Below the pieces are notes generated by a model. It was not told the origin of the DNA. It did not search any database and saw only the letters and a program-made list of their open reading frames with translations. Shown here one piece after another: positions 1-10,500 of a DNA stretch of 64,000 nucleotides. Numbering within the stretch: position 1 is the stretch's first letter; each line of letters begins with the position of its first letter. The position numbers and the translations under genes are program-made. Source of the DNA: Siphonodentalium dalli (lineage: Eukaryota > Mollusca > Scaphopoda > Gadilida > Siphonodentaliidae); NCBI GenBank assembly GCA_032622095.1, contig CP136066.1, forward strand, positions 60,294,609-60,358,608, given 5' to 3'.

Positions 1-794
1 TGGAATCACCGTTCATGGAAAGCGACGGAGATCAGGGACCGGTCCTCTGATCGTGATAGTTCCTTAACATAACCGTTTGAGGACCTCAGGACCGGGTATG
101 TGCCATCGGTTGTCTTCTTCGACTGTTCTACCAAATTAGGACAGGACATATTTGTCCTATACATCACGCGATTCATTTATTACTTTAAATATGTTATGAA
201 TATATAGTCTATATATGTACCCATGTTAAAAGACTGAATAAAAACAAGTTGAAGAAACTTGTCACTCACAGTAAGGGGGCGTGAATATATACGAGTTTGT
301 ACTTGGTTGTGTTTTATATTCATTGGTAGACTCGATGACTGTGCAAAGCTCGCGTGTCCATTTTTGACTTCATGTATTGATGCCTTTTATAACTACCAGA
401 GTTACCATTAAATCGAATCGATTTGAAACCGGAATCGTAACTACGGAAATAGTAAAACGAAAAGTCATGGGCAGAACCCGAATTCGTGAATAAACTATCC
501 TCAGCGTAATGCTCGTCTATCGTATTGCATTATGGGGAAGGCGTATCTTGTCAATTCGTATTCAAATTGATTCAGGGATACCAAGGCCCTTCTGAATCCC
601 TTAGAGATAAAGTTATTCAGGTAGTACTGTTATTTGCATCTACAAGGTTCTTCTCATTCAGCAATATCACGAAATGTACTTTTGTGACATGTCTTTCCAC
701 TACTTGGAGGGATTTGCAGATGGATACCTGGGATATATACATGGTGTGATTACTTAGGACATTTACTTGGTTTGTTTGATATTTAGGCCCGACA
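1..794. other. AT-rich DNA, no gene seen
   Basis: Only short open frames with no recognisable protein similarity are present on either strand. I see no repeat or RNA gene here. Confidence 0.6.
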
Positions 795-1592
795 TAACCT
801 CACCAGCCGAGACCGAAGGCCGATATGAAGTCACTGAGGGCCGATACGAGGTTACTGAGGGCCGATATCGGGCCAATAATATGAAACCAACCAATAAATA
901 CCCTATGTATCAATTAGATCGCCTCTCAGTAACAGTGTAATATCGACAACTCTTTCAAATGAGTGAAGTCACAAACATATATGACTGTATAGGTCACCAC
1001 AGTCGAAATATATAAATCGCACGTGCACGGGTCATAACTGCATGGTGCGTGAAAGTTGCGGCTAGCCAATCAAAACGACTAATGACACGTGACAACAACA
1101 CGTGCATGGTGAATCGATAATTAGATGCCAAGGGTGTATGTTTAAACTTTTAATTGAATCAAGAAGATATCATAACTGGTCTCTTGGGTAACTAAAGATC
1201 AGGGCGTACACTGAAATTTGAGAGGATGTGTTTGTTTGAAGATGTTTATCAGTCGATATCGTGAGTAAATGATATTGAAATCAATTGTTATCTGTCGGGA
1301 AATAAAGCTAAATTTAAACACAAATCATGGGACTCAAAAGTACATCGGTAAGGTATGAAAATGACATTTGAAGCCGCTTTCGGTCGGCAAAATTGTAATT
1401 CCACTAGGACCAGAGGTCGCTTTCGTCTTTAAATTATGAATACCGGACTGTTGCGACATCTATGCTTTGCTAATAAGTTACTAAAAGGCGATCTAATTAA
1501 TAAATATGATACTACTGGTTTGGTTTGATATTATTAGCCCGATATCAGCCATCGGTAACCTCATATCAGCCTTCGATCTTGGGCTGGTATGA
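795..1592. mobile_element. Inverted-repeat (MITE-like) element, ~0.8 kb
   Basis: A left arm at about 795-894 and a right arm at about 1514-1592 are inverted copies of each other. Shared blocks, read from the right arm, include ggtttgatattattagcccg, gatatcagcc and a ctggtatgag end. The left arm has one extra ~21-bp unit (actgagggccgatacgaggtt), so 'gaggccgatat'-type motifs are repeated within it. The interior (~620 bp) has no coding sequence; it contains three CACGTG motifs at 1020, 1086 and 1099. Target duplications are not clear, so the exact ends and superfamily are unknown. Confidence 0.55.
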
Positions 1593-4164
1593 GATTTTAT
1601 TATATGACTACCACTAATCCCTTACAAATACAACTATTGTTTGGCGATAAATTCCGAGCAGTCGGAAAACGCTTGTCTGGTCGTGAGCCGTATCGGTATT
1701 CTATGAATTCCGTATCAGTATCTCGTGAAATAAGGTTACCGGAAGTTGGTAACTATTTATCAGGCATGTTCGTTTGAAGCGTAAACGGAGCTGTTCTCTT
1801 GTCGCGCGTGTATCCTGACCAACTGTAACGTAGTAGTTTTGCCCTTTGTGATATGGGATGAACCAAAAATGTCAGTAAATAGTCCAGGCACATAAGACAT
1901 GGAAGTGGAAAAGTAAGGAAATAAATCGGGGAAAGTTGATTTTTTTATATTATTTTGGCCATAACATCGCGGACGCGTCACGAAAAGTCCCCTAAAATCC
2001 GATTTGAGCTTTCTGAGTTACATCATTTTTTCAATATAATTAAACAAAACAATATTTTTCACAATGATGGAAATCATTGGATGTTGTAACAATTTTTCAG
2101 CCGAAACGTATACAAAAAGCACTCAATATTGTTCGATATACAATTCTCGAACCAACGACACCCATTCAAAAGGAAATATCGAATGAATTTCGCATATATA
2201 GATATGAAATAAAACACTGAGCCACAATACTGACGATTTTGAAGACAAACTGATGTATTCGATGTAGGATTTCTCAGGCTTCTCAAAACATAGGCGCAAG
2301 CTATCTATTTTAAAAACTGCACAGACACCACCCCGTCGCTATAATAGGCAGAACTAGCGAGTACGCACATCATAAGTTGTCAAAACTTGTAAAAACATAA
2401 CCCTACCCCCGAATCTGGTTGTCAACGATCTGGTCGTATTTTGATATTCTATTTTGTCTAAGCTAGTCATATGCATTACTAAGTTATACCAGTATATGTG
2501 AAATATAAGTACGAGCGCGAATATAGTGACACGATCAGAATACTACAAACGCGGTCATGAAATGGCTGTCAAAATGGCCGCAACCACCAAGCTAAGCCGA
2601 AATGATGGCAACTTATTATATAACCACCTAGTAGGTAAAATATGTATTAACAATATACAAGTCTGTTGTTAAATATCTTTAAAGGTACACAGTTCATTAA
2701 AACAGGCCCATGTGGAGGATTTATCGGCCATTGCAACGCAGGTCAAACCCAATGAATTACGTCTTTGAAATTTCGGGTTTTCTGTTTACAGTCGGGGCCA
2801 AAAATAATAATTTCGGGCATGCAACATACGAAGTAATGTTTCGCCACACAATGTATGGTAGTTTCGTTCGGCGTGATGATAAATTATTGAATGGAACGCA
2901 GAAACTTAAGTGCATATCCTTGCGGTATAAATAGTAGTTACATTTCCGGATTGTTCATCAGTGTACATGATAATAAACCACACACGTATGTTGCAATTCT
3001 TATTATATTGCAAAGAAACCGCCACCTCTTCAAAAGATTAGCACTGCATCACACCAGATCAAATAGACAGCACATCGTACATTTGATATACGACTAATTT
3101 TCGTGCTGCTTCCAAACCGGTCTCTTAGTAAACAATTTGTTCAACTTACTTCAGTCGGCAACTTGCAACTGGAATATGCTATTACGCAATGTACAATATT
3201 AGTTTTCCGTATTTTGTTGTTTGAAAATATGTTGCCAAAACCACCCATGAACTTGTGCAAAATATCAGGTGATCATCGTTTAAAGCTGTTATTTCAGCGT
3301 TGAACATTGACTCAATGTTGCTAGTTATGGTTGTTAGTTCAGCAGATATGTGTAACATTAGGGAGAAGGGATACACACGGTAATGCGGTTGCAGAAAACA
3401 TAGTACCCTTCGCGTATATGTGACCTTGGTGAATATAACCAAATATTATTTCCAGGTATAAAGACAGTCTCTGTCACAGAGTATGTGGGCAATTTTGGTC
3501 AAGTTTAGATTTTTTTAAAGAAAGTATATGGTACTCCTTTGTGTTTTGATAAATTGCTTTCATAGTATACCACCATGCATTCTTGTGATAACAGCGAAAT
3601 ATTCGTGATTTATTACTTCTTCTTAGGCAAAAATTACTAACATTTTAAGACACGGAGAATATAATCTACACAATTCACCCATTACTCTATGAATATCTCT
3701 CATACTGCTCTATAGCAGTGTATTTCGAAAGGTTTGATGGTGTATATATCAAAAGAAACGATGACCGGTCACATTAGTGATACTGCTATGAGCACATATA
3801 TTTCGGCTTCTATGAAAGGTCACAGAATCAATTCTTCGCTATGAAATTTCATTTTACAGTGTAGTGTACATATATATCACACGATTCAAGATAAATAGTG
3901 CAGAAACATTTGCCTTATTCTCCCGTTTCTTTGCGGTCAAAAAGTCCAGATTTAACCATTTTATGAGACCTTGCTTTTCACTATATCTCTCGCGATATAT
4001 ATTAGAGATAATTCGCACATACCCGATAAAATGTTTCTCTTATTCTCTGCAATCATTCTTCCTCACATATTTCGAGCGTGTTGTCACTCTTATTGGACTA
4101 GCTATTCAATTATGCATAAAATGTAAATTTCATTCTATTTTGGCCTTTTTGGCGGCCATTTTGG
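1593..4164. other. AT-rich DNA, no gene seen
   Basis: Open frames reach at most 102 codons (3864-4172) and are hydrophobic, low-complexity translations of AT-rich DNA with no recognisable family. I see no clear repeats or splice-flanked exons. Confidence 0.5.
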
Positions 4165-4179
4165 GACTTTAAAAAGCAC

Positions 4180-6669
4180 TTGAAGCCCTTTTGGGACGAC
4201 GAACTTCAGACTCTACATAAAGATATGGAAAAGTTAAGGTCTATTTGGATCCAAGAGGGTCGACCTAGGGGAGATTCATTCTCCTCCTTTGCAAACTACA
4301 AGCATGCTAAACGAGACTTCCGGTCTTTACACCGTCGAAAAGCCAGTAAATTTTTACGGGACAAACACTCTGAGCTGGACAATTTGGCCGAGCTCGATCA
4401 AGCAACTTTCTACCGCTTGCTGAAAAACGACCGTAAAAGTCGTAACACAAGTCTCCCTCTATTCAAACAAAACAATACCATTCTCAGAGGTAAAACTGAG
4501 GTAGTCAATGCTTGGGCGGAGTACTATAAAGCAATATTCAGCGAGGCAACTGATCCACTCTTTGATGTAGATAATTATAACTTTGTAAATAATTTCATTA
4601 ATAACGCCTCTAGTCACTCATCTTCAAGCTCATGCGATGTACTTATTACACATCCAGTAACTGCAGATGAACTCAGTAATTTACTTAACAGACTTGACAA
4701 GAACAAAGCGCATGGTTATGACTCAGTCTCATATGAACACATAATTTACGGAGGTGAAGCGTTGCTCAGTTGCCTGGCATATTTATTTTCACATATGTTT
4801 GAATATTCACATGTACCTCTTGCAGCGAAACGGGGCGTCATGGTGTCTCTTTACAAAGGAGGTCGAAAACCTAAAGACAGTTTTGATAGCTACCGAGCAA
4901 TTACCATATTACCTGCAATTTACAAGTTATTTGAGAGAGTTGTCTCTCTTAGACTGGAAACGTACATGCCGTCTTCAATCGCCGTCCATCCGTTACAACA
5001 CGGTTTCGAAAAAGGGATCAGTTGCGCCATGACATCCTGTTTCGTGCAAGAATGTATTAGTTACGCCAGAGAACAACACAACAAGCTTTACTCATGTCTA
5101 TTAGACGTGCGTAAAGCTTTCGATTGTGTTTGGATCAATGGCCTCTTGTACAAATTATTCCTCAGAGGATTACAAGGCAAAACATGGCTCATCATACGAG
5201 ATTTATTATCTGGCATAAAATGTTGTATCCGCAACGACGGAACATATTCCGACTGGTTCTCCTTATCTCAAGGAACCAGACAAGGATCCATATTATCACC
5301 TCTGTGGTACAAAATATACGCAGACGACCTCCTCCATATTATTGAGAAGTCAAAATTAGGCCTTCGTATTCACTCATTGAACTGTTCATCCCCCACACAA
5401 GCCGATGATATGATGCTTATTTCGTTATCTCGCCCAGGTCTTATTGGCCTATACGAGTTATGCCTTGAATACAGTTATAAGTGGCGGTTCAGCTATAATT
5501 CTTCCAAAACCGTCATAATGGTTTTCAATGAATCCAAACAAGAAGCCGAAAAATGTGCTAGATCGTGGCCATTTGGATCATCTTTTCTCAGCGAAGTTGA
5601 CTCATATACTCACCTTGGAATTCTTCTGTCCAAATCCCATTTCAATAATAATTTTGTCGATGCCATATGTACAAAATTAAGGGGTACATATTTCGGCCTC
5701 TCCGATGTTGGCCTATACCCTGGTGGTATCTCGCCTCAAAGCTCATACAAACTTTACAGAACAATAGTTATTCCTTCAGGGCTATATGGCAGCGAACTTC
5801 TCTGGAACCTTAACGCAACTCAAAAAGAGAAGCTTGAGAAGGCCCATAGAGTTTGCATCAAGCATATGCAAGGCTTTCCGACGAGGACCCGTACAGTTAT
5901 CGCACAAGGCTGTCTGGGCTGTTCCTCGCTAGAATCGTGGATTGATCGTCGGAAACTCTCAATATTTGGCGCTTTCTGTAGGCCAAATTACGAGAAAACA
6001 TCAAAACAATTATTCTTAAGACGCCTATATGATTTTATTTCAGGTCTTTCAACTGATGAAACATCTTTTATTTGTGACATATGGTGCATTCTATGTAAAT
6101 ATAATATCGAACATCACCTTATTGAATATGCTATTTCCAATAAATTTCCATCGGTCGTGGCGTGGAAACGTTTGGTGCGGTCAGCTGTACAGGAGTTAGA
6201 TGAACTCGACTGGAATAATCATATCGCCAGCGACTCCTCTTTAGCAGCTTTCCGTACCATTCATCCCACGCTGCGAACGATCGGTATATGGAAACTGTGC
6301 TCACAATTTCCGAAGGAAAAATTTGTATTCCTCCTGATTGGTCGCATAATCGCACATACAGCTTTCGGAGAAACTGACACATGCAAACACTGTTTAGCGA
6401 CCTACCCATGTGTAGTACAACATATCTTGTTAGATTGCCCATCATTGCTACATATTCGGAATGACATGTGGTATCACGTCATTGACCAACATGGCATTGA
6501 ATGTTTCCTTTACCTAGACCAATTACCCCGTTTGCAGCTACTGTCTGCCCTTCTGGGATCGCCACATAGAGATCTCGCTCTGCTCTCAGATAACCACCTT
6601 AATTTATCTCGGTTGCTCGTTAGGACAACAGCATTTATGTGGAAACAGTTTCATTTTGATGATGGTTAA
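4180..6669 (+). CDS. LINE reverse transcriptase (ORF2 C-terminal part)
   Basis: RNA-directed DNA polymerase of a non-LTR retrotransposon. It would copy the element RNA by target-primed reverse transcription in the nucleus. The open frame covers 829 codons without a stop or frameshift. Visible motifs are LDVRKAFD (motif A, catalytic Asp about residue 309), SQGTRQGSILSP (motif B, 363-374) and QADDMML (motif C, Asp 409-410). A C-terminal zinc-knuckle-like C735-x2-C738-x9-H748-x4-C753 follows. The first listed codon is TTG and is not a real start; the frame enters from truncated upstream sequence. Motif C has Gln where most RTs have Phe or Tyr. The related copy at 49387-51540 has His at the same place, so this is a family trait. 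The clade is CR1/jockey-like but unresolved. The intact frame suggests fairly recent insertion, though this copy cannot be autonomous without its endonuclease. Confidence 0.88.
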   Translation: MKPFWDDELQTLHKDMEKLRSIWIQEGRPRGDSFSSFANYKHAKRDFRSLHRRKASKFLRDKHSELDNLAELDQATFYRLLKNDRKSRNTSLPLFKQNNTILRGKTEVVNAWAEYYKAIFSEATDPLFDVDNYNFVNNFINNASSHSSSSSCDVLITHPVTADELSNLLNRLDKNKAHGYDSVSYEHIIYGGEALLSCLAYLFSHMFEYSHVPLAAKRGVMVSLYKGGRKPKDSFDSYRAITILPAIYKLFERVVSLRLETYMPSSIAVHPLQHGFEKGISCAMTSCFVQECISYAREQHNKLYSCLLDVRKAFDCVWINGLLYKLFLRGLQGKTWLIIRDLLSGIKCCIRNDGTYSDWFSLSQGTRQGSILSPLWYKIYADDLLHIIEKSKLGLRIHSLNCSSPTQADDMMLISLSRPGLIGLYELCLEYSYKWRFSYNSSKTVIMVFNESKQEAEKCARSWPFGSSFLSEVDSYTHLGILLSKSHFNNNFVDAICTKLRGTYFGLSDVGLYPGGISPQSSYKLYRTIVIPSGLYGSELLWNLNATQKEKLEKAHRVCIKHMQGFPTRTRTVIAQGCLGCSSLESWIDRRKLSIFGAFCRPNYEKTSKQLFLRRLYDFISGLSTDETSFICDIWCILCKYNIEHHLIEYAISNKFPSVVAWKRLVRSAVQELDELDWNNHIASDSSLAAFRTIHPTLRTIGIWKLCSQFPKEKFVFLLIGRIIAHTAFGETDTCKHCLATYPCVVQHILLDCPSLLHIRNDMWYHVIDQHGIECFLYLDQLPRLQLLSALLGSPHRDLALLSDNHLNLSRLLVRTTAFMWKQFHFDDG

Positions 6670-6984
6670 CTAAAGTGATCAGCGCTCTTTCGGAATATAA
6701 TGGCGTTATCTTTTTCTTTTTTTCTTCTATTAATACATTTACAGTTAGTTGGTAAATTATCTCAGTCACAGCTTTGGTCAATTCAGTACCATGCACCGTT
6801 CCGCCAAACATGTATAGTTATATATACTTCAAATTACCCATATCTTCCTGCATGTGTAGGCTGTTTAACAGTTTACGTACGATACATTTTACATAACCTG
6901 ACTTCAACGGACATCCATGAATCTTAGTATTCTTCCGGATACATGATGGCACAAGCCATACCCATATCTACACGTATGTGTGTG
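6670..6984. other. Presumed LINE 3' UTR
   Basis: AT-rich sequence after the RT stop codon with no ORF of note. It probably belongs to the LINE that ends at the TA repeat. Confidence 0.4.
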
Positions 6985-6987
6985 TGC

Positions 6988-7062
<75 letters not shown>

Positions 7063-7067
7063 GAGAT
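6985..7067. repeat. TA/TATG microsatellite
   Basis: Starts with tgtgtgtgcatg and continues as long runs of (TA)n with interspersed TATATG. It may be the 3' tail of the upstream LINE or an independent microsatellite. Confidence 0.95.
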
Positions 7068-7162
7068 GTACGATTCTGTTAGCCAACCGCGTACCGCGAT
7101 CGCGCCCCGCGATCGCGATCGTAAATCGCGATCAGATCGTATATACCAACCGACATCATAAA

Positions 7163-7500
7163 TATGTCATTGTGGTCAGCGCACCAGTGGTAATTAAAAT
7201 AACACCCTACAGAGCCCAGACTTATCAGAACGAGCTCAGCACTAGTCCCGACATTAGCCTTGACCTTGACCTCGCTCATATATGCTCATATAGGCATGTT
7301 TCTGGACCTCGACCGATCCGACTAAAATTTAATATGTAGGCATACTTTGATCTCGGGAACAATACGGGTGGGTCAAATTTCACATGCGATCGCGTCCTTG
7401 ACCTTGACCTCACTCATATATGCTCATATAGGCATGTTTCTGGACCTTGACCGATCCCACTCAAATTTGGTATATATGCCTACTTTGATCCCGGGAACAA
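7163..7500. repeat. Diverged edge copy of the satellite plus a 136-bp local duplication
   Basis: Bases 7163-7258 align with the monomer segment running from atgtcattgtggtca to agtcccgacat, but are clearly diverged (roughly two thirds identical by eye). The rest is a tandem duplication with an offset of about 136 bp (7259 and 7395), each copy containing cttgaccttgacct, ggcatgtttctgg and tttgatc-cgggaacaat. Divergent copies at the edge of a homogenised array are expected from unequal exchange. Confidence 0.6.
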
Positions 7501-10500
7501 TTAGTTGATGCATATGTGTAGACAGTGTGACCTCTGGTAGTGGAAAACCGCTCCACGCAGTTGAAATTTGGTAAAAACAGGTCATCACGGACTTCAATAC
7601 GTCTATGTACAAACCCGAACATTATCGCTATTATGGCCCGTTTTTAGGGCTCCTAGACACCCCACACGCATAACCCACGAACATAACAGGTATGTCATTG
7701 TGGTCGACACATCAGCCCTAATTACAATTTATCCCCACGCAGCTGGATTTCTAGAGCACGAGGTCAGCACGGGTCCCGACATATTCTCGTGATTTTATAT
7801 AAATTGGCATTTCTACCTAATTTCGAGGGTACCAGGACACTCTACAGAGATATCCCTCCACATTAGTTGATGCATATTTGTATAGAGTGTGACCGCTGGT
7901 AGTGGAAAACCACCCACGCAGTTGAAATTTGGCAAAAGCAGGTCATCACGGAATTCAATACTTCTATGTACAAACCGAACATGATCGCTATTATGGCCCG
8001 TTTTTAGGGCTCCAGGACACCACACAGGCATAACCCACGAATATAGCAGGTATGTCATTGTGGTCAACACATCAGCCCTAATTACAATTTAACCCCACGC
8101 AGCTGAATTTCTAGAGCACGAGGTCAGCACGGGGTCCCGACATATTCGTCGTGATTTCATATAAATTGGCATTTCTACCTAATTTCGAGGTACCAGGACA
8201 CTCTACAGAGATATCCCTCCACATTAGTTGATGCATATGTGTAGAGAGTGTGACCGCTGGTAGTGGAAAACCACCACACGCAGTTGAAATTTGGTAAAAA
8301 CAGGTCATCACGGACTTCAATACGTCTATGTACAAACCGAACATTATCGCTAGTATGGCCCGTTTTTAGGGCTCCAGGACACACACACGCATAACCCACG
8401 AACATATCAGGCATGTCATTGTGGTCAACACATCATCCCTATTTACAATTTAACCCCACGCAGCTTGATTTCTAGAGCACGAGGTCAGCACGGGTCCCGA
8501 CATATTCGTCGTGATTTCATATAAATTGGCATTTCTACCTAATTTCGAGGTACCAGACACTCTACAGAGATAACCCTCCACATTAGTTGATTCATATGTG
8601 TAGACAGTGTGACCGCTGGTAGTGTAAAGCCGCCCCACCGCCAGTTGAATTTGGTAAAAAACAGGTCATCACGGACTTCAATACGTCTATGTACAAACCG
8701 AACATTATCGCTATATTATGGCTCGTTTTTTAGGGCTCCAGGACACCACGCACGCATAACCCACGAACATATCAGGCATGTCATTGTGGTCAACACATCA
8801 TCCCTATTTACAATTTAACCCCACGCAGCTGGATTTCTAGAGCACGAGGTCAGCACGGGTCCCGACATATTCGTCGTGATTTCATATAAATTGGCATTTC
8901 TATCTAATTTCGAGGTACCAGGACACTCTACAGAGATATCCCTCCACATTAGTTGATGCATATGTGTAGAGAGTGTGACCGCTGGTAGTAGAAAACCACC
9001 CCACGCAGTTGAAATTTGGTAAAAAACAGGTCATCACGGACTTCAATACGTCTATGTACAAACCGAACATTATCGCTAGTATGGCCGTTTTTAGGGCTCC
9101 AGGACACCACACACGCATAACCCACGAACATAACAGGCATGTCATTGTGGTCAACACATCATCCCTATTTACAATTTAACCCCACGCAGCTGGATTTCTA
9201 GAGCACAAGGTCAGCACGGGTCCCGACATATTCGTCGTGATTTCATATAAATTGGAAATTCTACCTAATTTCGAGGTACCAGGACACTCTACAGAGATAA
9301 CCCTCCACATTAGTTGATTCATATGTGTAGACAGTGTGACCGCTGGTAGTGTAAAGCCGCCCCACGCAGTTGAAATTTGGTAAAAACAGGTCATCACGGA
9401 CTTCAATACGTCTATGTACAAACCGAACATTATCGCTATTATGGCCCGTTTTTAGGGCTCCAGGACACCACACACGCATAACCCACGAACATATCAGGCA
9501 TGTCATTGTGGTCAACACATCATCCCTATTTACAATTTAACCCCACGCAGCTGGATTTCTAGAGCACGAGGTCAGCACGGGTCCCGACATATTCGTCGTG
9601 ATTTCATATAAATTGGCATTTCTACCTAATTTCGAGGTACCAGGACACTCTACAGAGATATCCCTCCACATTAGTTGATGCATATGTGTAGAGAGTGTGA
9701 CCGCTGGTAGTGGAAAACCACCCCACGCAGTTGAAATTTGGTAAAAACAGGTCATCACGGACTTCAATACGTCTATGTACAAACCGAACATTATCGCTAG
9801 TATGGCCCGTTTTTAGGGCTCCAGGACACCACACACGCATAACCCACGAACATAACAGGCATGTCATTGTGGTCAACATATCATCCCTATTTACAATTTA
9901 ACCCCACGCAGCTGGATTTCTAGAGCACAAGGTCAGCACGGGTCCCGACTATATTCGTCGTGATTTCATATAAATTGGAATTTCTACCTAATTTCGAGGT
10001 ACCAGGACACTCTACAGAGATAACCCTCCACATTAGTTGATTCATATGTGTAGACAGTGTGACCGCTGGTAGTGTAAAGCCGCCCCACGCAGTTGAAATT
10101 TGGTAAAAACAGGTCATCACGGACTTCAATACGTCTATGTACAAACCGAACATTATCGCTATTATGGCCCGTTTTTAGGGCTCCAGGACACCACACACGC
10201 ATAACCCACGAACATATCAGGCATGTCATTGTGGTCAACACATCATCCCTATTTACAATTTAACCCCACGCAGCTGGATTTCTAGAGCACGAGGTCAGCA
10301 CGGGTCCCGACATATTCGTCGTGATTTCATATAAATTGGCATTTCTACCTAATTTCGAGGTACCAGGACACTCTACAGAGATATCCCTCCACATTAGTTG
10401 ATGCATATGTGTAGAGAGTGTGACCGCTGGTAGTGGAAAACCACCCCACGCAGTTGAAATTTGGTAAAAACAGGTCATCACGGACTGCAATACGTCTATG

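Larger units (their letters stand above)
4165..6990 (+). mobile_element. 5'-truncated non-LTR retrotransposon (LINE)
   Basis: The element consists of a long reverse-transcriptase ORF (4180-6669) followed by about 300 bp of AT-rich 3' sequence running into a TA microsatellite. The open frame extends upstream of 4180 to a stop at 4117, but protein resembling the usual endonuclease-RT linker (KKHLKPFWDDEL) begins only about 4170. The apurinic-type endonuclease domain expected upstream is absent, so this is a 5'-truncated copy. The 3' end is placed at the microsatellite by inference, because no poly-A or obvious target duplication is visible. Confidence 0.75.

Noticed and set aside
3864-4172. 102-codon ORF upstream of the LINE RT as LINE ORF1
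   Set aside because: Hydrophobic AT-rich translation with no ORF1-like features; the LINE appears 5'-truncated just downstream of it.
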